Source: Lactobacillus sp. HBUAS51381 (lineage in GTDB: Bacteria > Bacillota > Bacilli > Lactobacillales > Lactobacillaceae). Taken from it: a stretch of DNA of 64,000 nucleotides. The notes below the pieces were generated by a model. That model was not told the DNA's origin. It made no database searches and saw only the letters and a list, made by a program, of their open reading frames with translations. Below, in pieces: positions 54,950-63,875 of this stretch; within the stretch, counting starts at the first letter, position 1, and each line of letters begins with the position of its first letter. The translations under genes and the position numbers were made by a program. The DNA lies in assembly GCF_012641095.1 (NCBI RefSeq), contig NZ_JAAVSC010000001.1, forward strand, positions 105,947 through 169,946, in the 5' to 3' direction.

Positions 54950-54992
54950 CATGCCGATAAGGTTGAAATCGAATTGATGGAGGAATTTAGTT

Positions 54993-55433
54993 ATGTCACA
55001 GATTTACGTTGCGAGTCCGTTTTTTAGCCCCGAACAGGTGGACCGAGTGAAACGGGTGGAGGCTGCCTTAGCGGCCAACCCAACGGTTACGGACTTCTAC
55101 TCACCACGGCTCCATCAAGACGCGGCCAACGAACAGTTCACCAAGCCATGGGCCACGGAAATTTTCCACCGCGACATGGACCAGATTGCGGCGGCCGAGG
55201 TGATCGTCACGGTCATCGACTTTGAAGCCAAGAACCTTGACTCCGGGACGGCCTACGAATTGGGCGTCGCTACCATGAGTAACAAGCCGATCATCGCCTT
55301 GCAGGAAAAGGACGAAGCCGTTAACTTGATGGTCACGGAAAGCATGCACTGGTACACCAAGACTGCCGATGACCTGAAGACCTACGACTTTAAAACCCTG
55401 CCGGCAGGTGAATTTGTGGGAGAAATTCTCTAA
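54993..55433 (+). CDS. Nucleoside 2-deoxyribosyltransferase
   Basis: 146 aa, the usual length for this enzyme. It transfers 2-deoxyribose between nucleobases in salvage. Motifs: QIYVASPFFSPEQ (N-terminal strand and loop), the catalytic Glu in DSGTAYELGVA and the C-terminal VNLMVTESMHWY. TGGAGGAA precedes ATG. The gene lies behind a PyrR-type attenuator and ahead of an NCS1 nucleobase permease, consistent with pyrimidine-responsive salvage. Confidence 0.92.
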   Translation: MSQIYVASPFFSPEQVDRVKRVEAALAANPTVTDFYSPRLHQDAANEQFTKPWATEIFHRDMDQIAAAEVIVTVIDFEAKNLDSGTAYELGVATMSNKPIIALQEKDEAVNLMVTESMHWYTKTADDLKTYDFKTLPAGEFVGEIL

Positions 55434-55453
55434 ACGGCAACTTTAGATTAGTT

Positions 55454-55561
55454 AACGACAGGACCTAACTGGGTCAAGTCGTTGAAGATCCTCAGCCGCG
55501 GGCGCAAACTTGATTTAAGCCCGTGGTTACATAGACCGTTGCACCAGCTAGTCGCGACGGT
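55454..55561 (+). other. Three consecutive hairpins between deoxyribosyltransferase and permease genes
   Basis: AACGAC/GTCGTT with inner GACC/GGTC (55454-55483), GCCGCGGGC/GCCCGTGGT (about 55494-55527) and ACCGT/ACGGT (about 55535-55561). None has a T-run, so they look like a structured leader rather than terminators. Confidence 0.4.
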
Positions 55562-55634
55562 CAAAAACAGCATAACTGAATAAGAGAGACGTCACAACGG
55601 TTCGCAGCATTCGACAAGAGAAAGGTGAGGACGT

Positions 55635-57044
55635 ATGGCACAAGAGATGAAAGCAACGTCAACGAAGACAACAAAGGAACCGAAGGCATTTGGCCGTGTG
55701 GAGTCGATTCCAAGCGAGCACCGGCGTATGTCGAATTGGGATTTATTTGCCACGTGGATTGGCGCGAACGCCAACAACGGGACTTGGTATATCGGTGGGG
55801 TGATTGCCGCCTGTGGATTTCTGACGGCGTCGACAACCCTCGTGGTGGTCGGACTGGTCTCTTACGCCTTGCTGGCGGTTGCCAGTTACATGGGATATCG
55901 TACCGGGCTACCGGCCATGGCACTGACCCGGGCGTCATTTGGTCTGCGGGGGAGCTTCATCCCCTCGGTCATCAATGTGATTCAATTCATCGGTTGGGCG
56001 GCCGTCAATACCTTCATTGCGGCGACGTCCATCAGCTACATCTTCGGGGAGCTCTTCGGTTGGCCGCTCTACGGCAAGCCCGGTGGGACCTTCGGCTTGA
56101 TTGTCGGTATTATCATCATGAGCATCCTGCATTTATTGAGCATTTCATTGGGCGAACGGTCCGTACGGCTGATCGAACGGATTGGGATTATCCTGGTCGT
56201 GGTCTTCGTGCTGTGGGAATCCGTGGTGGTCTTCCAGACGGTTTCTTTCAGTGACATTGTGGGCTGGCAACCGCCACACAACCTGAAGATGTCCTCCGGG
56301 GTTGCGGCCGATACGTTGGCTGCGTTCAACCTGGCGTGGGTCACGGCGGCGTCGGATTTCAGTCGGTTCACGAACAAGAAGTCTGCGGCGACGAAGGCCA
56401 GTTTCCTGGGCGCCAACTTCGGCTTGTTCTGGTTCGCCTTCATCGGTCTGTTTGCCACGATTGGGACGGCGGTCTCACTGAACCATTTCGACCCGAATAA
56501 CTCCGACCCTAGTACGGTTGCGGCCAAATTAGGGCTGGGTATCATCGCCCTGTTGGTCATCGTACTGACCAGTACCACGGCTAACGCGGTAAACCTGATG
56601 TCGGCCGGTTCGGCGCTGACCAACATGACCCACCGGCTGTCGCTGAATGTTAGCCTGTGGATCGTCACGTTGGCAGCCACGGCGGTGACGTTCATCCCGG
56701 TTTATCTGGCCAGTTTCCTGGACGTCTTCGAGACCTTCCTGGATGGCATCGGCATGTTCCTGGGACCGGAGATTGCCATCTTCTTGGTGGATTACTTCAT
56801 CCTGAAGGGTAAACGGTACCGGTTGAGCGAATTCACCAAGGTTCACGGTGCCTACTGGTACGCCCACGGGGTTAACTGGGTGGCCGTGGCTAGCTGGGGT
56901 CTCGGCGTTGTCGCCTACTGGGGGTTGAAGCAGGTGCCGCTGATTGCGACCACCATCGGTGCAACCTTCATTGCCATGGCGATTACCGCACTCATCTATC
57001 TTGTGGGGATGCGGGTAACGCGGCCCCAAGCAGCCAAGGCTTAA
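55635..57044 (+). CDS. NCS1 family nucleobase permease (cytosine/purine/allantoin type)
   Basis: 469 aa, twelve helices. The opening VESIPSEHRRMSNWDLFATWIGANANNGTWYIGG and RASFGLRGSFIPSVINVIQFIGWAAVN are typical of the NCS1/CodB group; AAFNLAWVTAASDFSRFT forms the family substrate-site helix. AAGGTGAGGAC precedes ATG. It follows the deoxyribosyltransferase by 200 bases, so the two likely cooperate in nucleobase salvage. Exact substrate (cytosine, hydroxymethylpyrimidine or purine) cannot be told. Confidence 0.88.
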   Translation: MAQEMKATSTKTTKEPKAFGRVESIPSEHRRMSNWDLFATWIGANANNGTWYIGGVIAACGFLTASTTLVVVGLVSYALLAVASYMGYRTGLPAMALTRASFGLRGSFIPSVINVIQFIGWAAVNTFIAATSISYIFGELFGWPLYGKPGGTFGLIVGIIIMSILHLLSISLGERSVRLIERIGIILVVVFVLWESVVVFQTVSFSDIVGWQPPHNLKMSSGVAADTLAAFNLAWVTAASDFSRFTNKKSAATKASFLGANFGLFWFAFIGLFATIGTAVSLNHFDPNNSDPSTVAAKLGLGIIALLVIVLTSTTANAVNLMSAGSALTNMTHRLSLNVSLWIVTLAATAVTFIPVYLASFLDVFETFLDGIGMFLGPEIAIFLVDYFILKGKRYRLSEFTKVHGAYWYAHGVNWVAVASWGLGVVAYWGLKQVPLIATTIGATFIAMAITALIYLVGMRVTRPQAAKA

Positions 57045-57116
57045 GGTGACCGGGTGCATTGGCGAATGCGGCATTAGACACGTTAAACAAGAAACCACTT
57101 AATATAGAAGAAACTG

Positions 57117-57161
57117 ACACGATTAGTCATTGCAGGTATTGCGGACTGGTCGTGTTTTTTT
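57117..57161 (+). terminator. Terminator of the permease gene
   Basis: ACACGATTAGTC pairs with GACTGGTCGTGT around a longer loop, followed by T7. Confidence 0.8.
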
Positions 57162-57183
57162 GTGGGGGCGAATGGTCTGACTC

Positions 57184-57217
57184 AGGCTTTGGCGAACGGC
57201 AAGCCGGCCAGTTTCAG
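57184..57217 (+). repeat. Dispersed repeat, fragment E
   Basis: About 30 bp (TTTGGCGAACGGCAAGCCGG, then CCAG) matching the same end of the repeat that is present in fragment C and copy A. The rest of the 380-bp gap to the next gene holds only the terminator and AT-rich sequence. Confidence 0.55.
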
Positions 57218-57425
57218 TCCCTACCCACTCCAGTTAAGGTAGTTGATGCCCGTCACTTAACGAAGGAAGCGGTTTGATTTAAATTCATCCGCCAACGCCC
57301 GTATGCTCAAGGTGAACGAGTGAAGTCAGCCCTACCACAATAAAATTTTGCGAGCAGTGAAGCGCGGGCCCAATCCGGGAACGTGTTAAAATAAAGATGG
57401 AAATCAGTACAGGAGGGTGATCGGA

Positions 57426-57668
57426 ATGATGCAAAAAATGCCAATTTTACCATTAGTGGACCGGTTGGTGGCTGGTAAGCAGGTAACGTTAACCACGAGT
57501 GATGGGCAAAACGTCCGCATTCAACCGGAAGTCGTGGCGGGACAGTTGACCGGCAACTATGTCAGCAGCGCGTTGCCGGGAATTCGGTATGATGATCCCC
57601 GGATTATTTTGAAGGAAACGCTGACCGAATTTGATACACAAAACGTGACGATTTCGAGTATCGATTAG
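57426..57668 (+). CDS. Small protein of unknown function
   Basis: 80 aa, soluble, beta-rich pattern: KMPILPLVDRLVAGKQVTLTTSDGQNVRIQPEVVAGQ, ending NVTISSID. AGGAGG nine bases before ATG is a very strong ribosome site, which is the main support for the gene. A second ATG follows at once (57429). I do not recognise the family. It lies alone between a repeat fragment and the Mga-like regulator. Confidence 0.6.
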   Translation: MMQKMPILPLVDRLVAGKQVTLTTSDGQNVRIQPEVVAGQLTGNYVSSALPGIRYDDPRIILKETLTEFDTQNVTISSID

Positions 57669-57861
57669 CGGTGCAGGGTGATCGGTGGTCCCAACGGATA
57701 GCCTGCAATGGAAAAAGAAGGCCGCAGGTGGCCGTTGTGATGCGTTTAATGAGGACAAACCAAGCCGTCAGCGGTTTTGAAGTATGAAATATAATAATGG
57801 TGGAAAGACTCCCTAGCCGCGTTGTGTGGGGAGGCTTTCGTTTATACCAAGCGAATGAGAA

Positions 57862-59358
57862 GTGAGAGAATTGAAAATTGATTTTGCGATGTTAACGGAG
57901 CGCGAGACGTTAAAGATTCAGCTGTTGACCTTTATTAATGATAAGCGGCGGCACTTCAGTCTGACCGAGTTTGCCGAGATGACCGATGTGAGCTATTCAC
58001 GGGCCTACCACGTACTCCTAAACTTGCGGTCGGACCTGCTGATACTGGATCGGCAGACGACGCTGACAAAGGATGACCTGGTGACACGCGTGACGATGGA
58101 TACGTATCGCCACTGGCTGTATCAACAGAGCATTCCATATCAAGCCATGGTGGCCACGCTCAAACAGAGTTACCAACAGACGAGCGCGTTTTGTGCCGAC
58201 TTGGGTATCAGCACGTCAACGTTTAATCGGCGCATGAAGGCCATGAAGGAGCAGCTGGCACAATACGATCTGCAGTTGATGGCGAATCCCTTGCAAATTA
58301 CGGGCAACGAGGTGTTGATTCAGCTGTTATACTTCATGTTATTCAGTACGACGTTGACGCCGGTCGCGGATTTACCACGACTGTCCCCCAAAATGCAGCG
58401 ATTCCACGATCAGGTGATGGCGACCTATGCCAATTCCACCGTCTATCAGGAGTCAGCAAGCCTCACGCAACGCAAGGATTTGCTGGTCACCTTGGCCTTG
58501 TTACGGTTTGATCAGGGCTACCGGTACACGGCGCTTCGCTTTCCGTTGGCCCATTTGACGGATTTACGTGGTTTGGCCGCAACACTGCAGGAGCAGGTGG
58601 GCAATACGCCGCAGGAAGCGTTAACCGAGTTGGCAACCTTGGATTATCTGTTGACCAGTTCGCCGTACTTTGTGCGGGCACTGCAGCCCCAAGCGATGCA
58701 GCGCCTGTATCTAGGCCTTAAGCAGCGTCTGGGTAATTATGAGCTGGCCCCGGGCGTGCGGGAATTAGCGGACTACGCGACGGGACGTGATTGGTTTGCC
58801 AACTGGTTGTTTGCGCTCTGTCAATTCATGTTGCTGTTCCGCGTTGACCCGCTCTTACGGCCGGAAATCACGGCCCTCTATCAGCCCACGGCGTCGTCCA
58901 TTGCTGCGGCGACCGCGCTGGCGAAGAGCATGGGCCAGCTGTACCCCGGTCAGGTAGCCGCGGCAGATATTCGGTTGGTGCAGAAACACTTGAGCAAATA
59001 CACCAACGGGCTGACCCTGACGGCGGCCAAGGTCGAAATTTTGGTGACCTATGACATGATTGGGGTGACCACGGATATCTTTAACCGCCTATTGAGTGGG
59101 ATTGTTCATCTGAGTTTGTTGACCGATCAGACCGTGATCGACCCGAGCAAGCGGGCCAATTATCTGATTATTTATGGTGTCGATCCGCTGGCGGCCGGGT
59201 TTGCTGATCAGCATCACGTCGAGGCCTTTCACTGGGTCAAAGAATTGGCCTACGGTGAGAACCTGGACCGGTTAATTCGTGTCTTGCGGCATCACGAGTT
59301 GTCACTATTTGCCTTAGACTTCAACAACCGCAAGCAGTCACTCGGTGAAGTTAAATAG
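57862..59358 (+). CDS. Mga-like helix-turn-helix regulator
   Basis: 498 aa, the size of Mga/RofA-type stand-alone regulators. Two N-terminal winged helices are visible: FSLTEFAEMTDVSYSRAYHVLLNLRSDL (about 32-60) and TSAFCADLGISTSTFNRRMKAMKEQLAQYDLQL (about 110-145), followed by a long helical region with a PRD/EIIB-like end (IYGVDPLAAGF). The start is uncertain: GTG at 57862, TTG at 57871 and ATG at 57889 are all possible, none with an ideal ribosome site. Members often govern adhesins or sugar use; no partner is adjacent here. Confidence 0.78.
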   Translation: MRELKIDFAMLTERETLKIQLLTFINDKRRHFSLTEFAEMTDVSYSRAYHVLLNLRSDLLILDRQTTLTKDDLVTRVTMDTYRHWLYQQSIPYQAMVATLKQSYQQTSAFCADLGISTSTFNRRMKAMKEQLAQYDLQLMANPLQITGNEVLIQLLYFMLFSTTLTPVADLPRLSPKMQRFHDQVMATYANSTVYQESASLTQRKDLLVTLALLRFDQGYRYTALRFPLAHLTDLRGLAATLQEQVGNTPQEALTELATLDYLLTSSPYFVRALQPQAMQRLYLGLKQRLGNYELAPGVRELADYATGRDWFANWLFALCQFMLLFRVDPLLRPEITALYQPTASSIAAATALAKSMGQLYPGQVAAADIRLVQKHLSKYTNGLTLTAAKVEILVTYDMIGVTTDIFNRLLSGIVHLSLLTDQTVIDPSKRANYLIIYGVDPLAAGFADQHHVEAFHWVKELAYGENLDRLIRVLRHHELSLFALDFNNRKQSLGEVK

Positions 59359-59445
59359 GTCTGTTGTGAGCTGCGTGAGCCGAAGCCTGGTTAGTAGTTT
59401 CCAGCGGGACTGGTGATGCTTTAACCGTGGCTAAGCAGTGACACC

Positions 59446-59480
59446 AAGAGTCTGGAGAGCTTAGTCCGGACTCTTTTTTT
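59446..59480 (+). terminator. Terminator of the Mga-like gene
   Basis: AAGAGTCTGGA pairs with TCCGGACTCTT (one wobble), 9-nt loop, T7. Confidence 0.85.
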
Positions 59481-59610
59481 CTGTTCATGAGGATGATTTG
59501 GGGTCAAAATAGAATATATGGCGGACTAATTATGCAACAGGATTGTTTTGTCATAGACTGTTAATGGTATAATGAAAACGGATACATTTTATAGAAAGGG
59601 GAGTTGGAAA

Positions 59611-60021
59611 ATGGTGGAGTATGAACAATTGAAGACGCTGACCAGAATCTATGGGTTAGTCACGCAGTGCTACAATCAACCACTCGCGGAGTTGAGTCTG
59701 AACTTACCCCAGTGCCAGTTGTTGACCTACGTCGCTAATGAGAAGTTGACGGTGGCTCAGGCCGCGAAGAAGTTAGGTTTTTCAGCGACCCGGACGTCGA
59801 ATCTCGTCGTGGATCTGTGTAAACGGGGCTACCTCAGTCAACGGGTAGCCGCAACGGATCGGCGGCGACGATACCTTACGTTGACGGTGCTGGGCCAAAA
59901 GAAACTAGACCTTATTCAGGAGAAGTTACCGGCTACGTTGGCCATGACCTTAAAGCAACTGCGTGAAGATGGTCAGGCGGCCGCAAAGTCTGTGCCTTTG
60001 GCAGATGCGGGGCAGTGCTGA
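59611..60021 (+). CDS. MarR family transcriptional regulator
   Basis: 136 aa winged-helix protein: LNLPQCQLLTYVANEKLTVAQAAKKLGFSATRTSNLVVDLCKRGYLSQRVAATDRRRRYLTLTVLGQKKL, with the DRRRRY wing typical of MarR. AAAGGGGAG precedes the ATG at 59611. A bidirectional terminator follows. It may regulate itself or the convergent small membrane protein gene; no target is evident. Confidence 0.85.
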   Translation: MVEYEQLKTLTRIYGLVTQCYNQPLAELSLNLPQCQLLTYVANEKLTVAQAAKKLGFSATRTSNLVVDLCKRGYLSQRVAATDRRRRYLTLTVLGQKKLDLIQEKLPATLAMTLKQLREDGQAAAKSVPLADAGQC

Positions 60022-60058
60022 CTCGTGGAGTGGCCAGCAATCCCCTTATGCAAATGAA

Positions 60059-60105
60059 AAAGAAGCCTGAACGACCAACAGTGGATTGGTCGTTTAGGCT
60101 TCTTT
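60059..60105. terminator. Strong bidirectional terminator
   Basis: AAGAAGCCT and AGGCTTCTT arms extended by AACGACCAA and TTGGTCGTT, nearly 19 bp in total, between convergent genes. Confidence 0.92.
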
Positions 60106-60121
60106 AGTTAGAGAACTACGG

Positions 60122-60352
60122 TTAATGGTCTTTGATTTGGGATTTTACCTGGCGTACGGCGTGGCGATAGGACCAGAAGTCCGCGGCTAAGCCACTGAGA
60201 ATAACGATGATTAGGCCGAGGGTCCCTAAAGTTCCCAGACCAATCGCAGCGGTCGTGAAGTGCCACTTGACCAGGGTCATCAGAGCAGCAATTGTGAGGA
60301 TCGCAATGAATAGGGGGGCAAGTAATTCAACAAACATTTTTGTATGGGCCAA
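60122..60352 (-). CDS. Small two-helix membrane protein
   Basis: 76 aa with two hydrophobic helices (LLAPLFIAILTIAALMTLV and IGLGTLGTLGLIIVILSGLAADF) and a basic tail (SYRHAVRQVKSQIKDH). The start is uncertain. I prefer the TTG at 60352 because AAAGTGGTG lies six bases upstream, the same ribosome site form as the TTG-started lipoprotein at 48561; GTG at 60364 or ATG at 60337 are alternatives. No family is recognised. It is divergent to the manganese transporter. Confidence 0.55.
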   Translation of the reverse strand: MAHTKMFVELLAPLFIAILTIAALMTLVKWHFTTAAIGLGTLGTLGLIIVILSGLAADFWSYRHAVRQVKSQIKDH

Positions 60353-60465
60353 GGGGGTCACCACTTTCTGTAAAAATAAATATAAAAAATATTATGATGC
60401 AAACGGCTTGAAAACACAAGAGAATTTTGCATTTTTGGGATTATTAATTTAATGGGTAATATAAA

Positions 60466-60487
60466 TTTAAAGTTAGGGAACTTTAAA
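60466..60487. promoter_or_regulatory. Putative metalloregulator operator upstream of the NRAMP gene
   Basis: Perfect 9-bp arms TTTAAAGTT and AACTTTAAA around AGGG, ending six bases before the -35 box; position and symmetry suit a DtxR/MntR- or Fur-type repressor. Confidence 0.5.
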
Positions 60488-60493
60488 AAATCC

Positions 60494-60521
60494 TTTACAA
60501 ATTGCGCTGCGTCCGTATAAT
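60494..60521 (+). promoter_or_regulatory. Promoter of the NRAMP gene
   Basis: TTTACA, 16-bp spacer, TATAAT, 36 bases before ATG. Confidence 0.8.
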
Positions 60522-60556
60522 TGGATGATAGCAAAGAGATAAGGGAGCTGAAAAAC

Positions 60557-61927
60557 ATGACAGACAACGTTTCAACGAAGCCGAAGAATTTGACCGGTTA
60601 CGCGAACGGACCGTCATTGGAAGAAGTGAATGGGACCGTCAAGATCCCCAAGGATAAGGGCTTTTTTAAGAGCTTAATGGCCTTTTCAGGACCGGGGGCA
60701 TTAGTCGCCGTGGGGTACATGGATCCGGGAAACTGGGTTACCTCGATTGGTGGGGGCGCGAAGTACGGCTACCTGCTGATGTCCGTCATCTTGATGTCGA
60801 GTTTAATCGCGATGTTACTGCAATACATGGCGGCTAAACTGGGCATTGTGACACAGATGGATTTGGCTCAAGCCACCCGGGCACATACGAGTAAACGTAT
60901 TGGGGCCGTCCTGTGGGTCGTGACCGAATTGGCGATTATGGCGACCGACATTGCCGAAGTTATTGGTGGGGCGATCGCCCTGCAATTGTTGTTCGGAGTG
61001 CCACTGGTGTTAGGAGTTTCCCTGACGGTATTTGACGTCTTATTACTATTATTATTAACGAAATTAGGCTTCCGAAAGATTGAAGCCATCGTGATCTGCT
61101 TGATTACGGTGATCTTGGTGGTCTTTGCCTATGAAGTGATCATTGCGCAACCAAACATGGGCGCCGCAATGGCGAACTTCATTCCGCGGACGGAGATCGT
61201 ACATTCCGGGCAGTTGACCATGGCGCTGGGGATTGTGGGGGCGACGGTTATGCCACATAACCTCTACCTTCACTCATCCATCTCGCAAACGCGGAAGTTC
61301 AACCGGGATGATCCGGCCGAAATGCGTCGTGCAGTGAAGTTCACAACCTGGGATTCCAACATTCAGTTGTTTGGCGCGTTTGTGATTAACTGCTTGCTGT
61401 TACTGCTGGGGGCCGCGATGTTCTTCGGTAAGGGGACCGATCAGTTAGGCACGTTTGGAAATCTGTACGCCGCGTTGCAAGATAACCAATTGGCCGGTGC
61501 GGTGGCTTCACCGTTACTGTCAACGCTGTTTGCGGTCGCACTGCTGGCTTCCGGTCAGAACTCGACCATTACGGGAACGTTGACGGGGCAGGTTATTATG
61601 GAAGGGTTCATCAATTTAAAGATCCCGCTGTGGGTGCGTCGGCTCGTGACGCGGCTGATCTCAGTGGTTCCCGTGATTATTTGTACGATTATCTATGGCG
61701 GTAACGAAGCGGCACTGGACAGTCTCTTGGTTAATTCACAGGTGTTCCTGTCGATTGCCCTGCCGTTTTCGATGATCCCCCTGACAATGTTTACCTCCTC
61801 CAAGAAGATCATGGGCGCGGAGTACGTCAACAAACGCTGGATCACCGTGATGGCGTGGACGTGTACGATTGTCTTGACGGTGTTAAATATTCAAATCGTG
61901 ATGGAGAGCGTGAAGAGCCTCTTTTAA
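60557..61927 (+). CDS. mntH: NRAMP family divalent metal (manganese) transporter
   Basis: 456 aa, eleven helices. The metal-binding helix 1 motif DPGN ([13 protein letters not shown]) and helix 6 motif MPHN ([14 protein letters not shown]) are intact, as is [13 protein letters not shown]. These bind Mn(II) or Fe(II) and couple uptake to protons. The start at MTDNVST follows AAGGGAG by nine bases. Lactobacilli accumulate manganese and often encode several MntH copies; the palindrome upstream suggests metal-dependent repression. Confidence 0.92.
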   Translation: MTDNVSTKPKNLTGYANGPSLEEVNGTVKIPKDKGFFKSLMAFSGPGALVAVGYMDPGNWVTSIGGGAKYGYLLMSVILMSSLIAMLLQYMAAKLGIVTQMDLAQATRAHTSKRIGAVLWVVTELAIMATDIAEVIGGAIALQLLFGVPLVLGVSLTVFDVLLLLLLTKLGFRKIEAIVICLITVILVVFAYEVIIAQPNMGAAMANFIPRTEIVHSGQLTMALGIVGATVMPHNLYLHSSISQTRKFNRDDPAEMRRAVKFTTWDSNIQLFGAFVINCLLLLLGAAMFFGKGTDQLGTFGNLYAALQDNQLAGAVASPLLSTLFAVALLASGQNSTITGTLTGQVIMEGFINLKIPLWVRRLVTRLISVVPVIICTIIYGGNEAALDSLLVNSQVFLSIALPFSMIPLTMFTSSKKIMGAEYVNKRWITVMAWTCTIVLTVLNIQIVMESVKSLF

Positions 61928-61939
61928 CCACTTGGTGTA

Positions 61940-61968
61940 TTGACATTTGCCCGGACTCCCGGTATCAT
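61940..61968 (+). promoter_or_regulatory. Promoter of the T-box/tyrS transcript
   Basis: TTGACA, 17-bp spacer, TATCAT. Confidence 0.85.
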
Positions 61969-61975
61969 CGACATC

Positions 61976-62201
61976 ATAAGCGATGAATCAGTCCAGTAGT
62001 GGGTGCGGCTCCGGTCAAGAAATCTGACGGCGCTGAGAGTTGGAACGTCCGTAACCATGAATTACGCTGAGGAGCGGCCGACTAGTCGGCGGGTCATTCC
62101 GTTAACGATGACGAGCGGTTGTCAATGGACAACAACTTGGGTGGTAACGCGGATTTCAATTCGTCCCTGATGGCATAGTGCCATTGGGGACTTTTTTATT
62201 G
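61976..62201 (+). promoter_or_regulatory. Tyrosine T-box riboswitch
   Basis: The conserved T-box sequence TGGGTGGTAACGCGG lies at 62138-62152, followed by an intrinsic terminator (GTCCC/GGGGAC with inner GATGGCA/TGCCATT, T6; 62164-62200). In stem I, GAATTACGC gives UAC at 62063-62065 as the probable tyrosine specifier codon. Uncharged tRNA-Tyr would favour the antiterminator and permit tyrS transcription. Confidence 0.92.
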
Positions 62202-62227
62202 AGAGAATTACACTAGGAGGAACGGAA

Positions 62228-63487
62228 ATGTCAATTATTGATGAGTTAAAATGGCGTGGCGCGATTAACCAGCAGACCGATGAAGCCGGTTTGGGCGAAT
62301 TGGTTAAGGATAAGGCCGTGGGGTTGTACGTAGGGATTGACCCAACGGGAGACTCTATGCACATCGGTCACTTGATTCCCTTTATGATCCTGAAACGCTT
62401 CCAGTTAGCCGGTCATCGACCATACATCATCATCGGTGGCGCGACGGGGTCCATCGGTGATCCATCGGGGAAGAAATCCGAACGGGTCCTGCAAACCATG
62501 GACCAAGTTCGTCATAACCAGGACTGCCTGACCAAGCAGATGGAACACCTCTTCGGTCAAGATGGGACCTTTAAGATTGTGAACAACTACGACTGGTTGT
62601 CCAAGATTTCACTGTTGGACTTCTTGCGTGACTACGGGAAGCTATTTAACGTCAACAACATGTTGAACAAGGAAGTGGTGGCTTCACGGCTGGAAGTTGG
62701 GATTTCCTACACGGAATTCACGTACCAGATTCTCCAATCCATTGACTTCTTGCACTTGTTCCAAGCCGAAGACGTCCAACTCCAAATCGGGGGAGCCGAT
62801 CAATGGGGGAATATTACGGCCGGTATTGACTTGATCCACAAGTTGAAGGGCTCCGATGCCAAAGCCTATGGGTTGACCATTCCGTTATTATTGAAGGAGG
62901 ATGGCACGAAGTTTGGGAAGTCCGAAGGTGGCAACGTTTGGTTGGACCCAGAGAAGACCTCACCTTACGAATTCTACCAATTCTGGATTAACACGAACGA
63001 TAAGGATGTCATCAAGTTATTGAAGTACTTCACGTTTTTAGACCAAGACCAGATCAAGGAATTGGAAACGGCCGTGGCAACGCATCCAGAGAAGCGGGAA
63101 GCCCAGCGTCGTTTGGCCGAAGAAGTGACGGAATTCGTGCACGGTCATGACGCCGTCGTCGAAGCCCAACACATTACTAAGGCGTTGTTTTCCGGGGATG
63201 TGGCTGACTTGACGGCTAGCGAAATCGAACAAGGCTTCAAGAAGATGCCTTCCGTGACGGTTAACGCTGACAAGAAGAACTTGGTTGAATGGTTAGTCGA
63301 CGACACCAAAATTGAATCGTCACGGCGTCAGGCTCGCGAAGATTTAACCAACGGGGCTATTCGGATTAATGGTGAGAAGGTTACGGATACGCAGGCCGAA
63401 GTTGACCCTAGCAGCGCATTTGATGGTAAATTTGTTATTGTGCGTCGGGGGAAGAAACGGTATTTCTTAGTCCGGATCGCGAAGTAA
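62228..63487 (+). CDS. tyrS: Tyrosyl-tRNA synthetase
   Basis: 419 aa, the standard bacterial TyrRS length. It ligates tyrosine to tRNA-Tyr. Class I signatures are HIGH (in DSMHIGHLIPF) and KFGKS (in DGTKFGKSEGGN). LYVGIDPTGDS and QIGGADQWGNI shape the tyrosine and ATP pocket. The C-terminal S4-like RNA-binding domain reads SSRRQAREDLTNGAIRINGEKV. AGGAGGAAC precedes ATG. It is controlled by the T-box leader just upstream. Confidence 0.97.
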   Translation: MSIIDELKWRGAINQQTDEAGLGELVKDKAVGLYVGIDPTGDSMHIGHLIPFMILKRFQLAGHRPYIIIGGATGSIGDPSGKKSERVLQTMDQVRHNQDCLTKQMEHLFGQDGTFKIVNNYDWLSKISLLDFLRDYGKLFNVNNMLNKEVVASRLEVGISYTEFTYQILQSIDFLHLFQAEDVQLQIGGADQWGNITAGIDLIHKLKGSDAKAYGLTIPLLLKEDGTKFGKSEGGNVWLDPEKTSPYEFYQFWINTNDKDVIKLLKYFTFLDQDQIKELETAVATHPEKREAQRRLAEEVTEFVHGHDAVVEAQHITKALFSGDVADLTASEIEQGFKKMPSVTVNADKKNLVEWLVDDTKIESSRRQAREDLTNGAIRINGEKVTDTQAEVDPSSAFDGKFVIVRRGKKRYFLVRIAK

Positions 63488-63504
63488 ATCAAAATTTTTA
63501 GAGT

Positions 63505-63538
63505 GCGCAGTGGGTGCTTTTGACCACTGCGCTTTTTT
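63505..63538 (+). terminator. Terminator of tyrS
   Basis: GCGCAGTGG pairs with CCACTGCGC around a 10-nt loop, then T6. Confidence 0.92.
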
Positions 63539-63666
63539 ATGCCAAAACAAACCCGAACGGAGCTGACTTTAAAAATAAGAAACACACGGCCGTCAGTTAA
63601 CAATTTGTATGCTTTCAACTATAAGTTATGCCTTTGAAAAAAGATTCACTTATTTTCAGTTTTTAG

Positions 63667-63696
63667 TTGACGCCAAGGGCTTTTACTTGGTATAGT
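63667..63696 (+). promoter_or_regulatory. rRNA operon promoter, first
   Basis: TTGACG, 18-bp spacer, TATAGT. Confidence 0.55.
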
Positions 63697-63756
63697 TATA
63701 TACGTTGTCAAGGCGAATCAGTAACTAGACCAATTCATAGAGATTGAAATTAGTTA

Positions 63757-63785
63757 TTGACGAGTTGTTGATAACGTGATATTCT
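63757..63785 (+). promoter_or_regulatory. rRNA operon promoter, second
   Basis: TTGACG, 17-bp spacer, TATTCT; a TATATAA follows closely. Confidence 0.55.
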
Positions 63786-63846
63786 ATATAAGTTGTCGCG
63801 TTTATCGTGGCAATCGACGAGAAACGTTGTTAAATCAAACTTCTTG

Positions 63847-63875
63847 TTGACATCACATCAGCAACATGATATGAT
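63847..63875 (+). promoter_or_regulatory. rRNA operon promoter, third
   Basis: TTGACA, 17-bp spacer, TATGAT, the best match of the three, about 30 bases before the boxA-like leader. Confidence 0.75.

Noticed and set aside
57807..57847. Hairpin before the Mga-like gene considered as terminator
   Set aside because: The arms (GAAAGACTCCC with GGGAGGCTTTC) pair with mismatches but only a short mixed tail follows, so I did not list it as a terminator.
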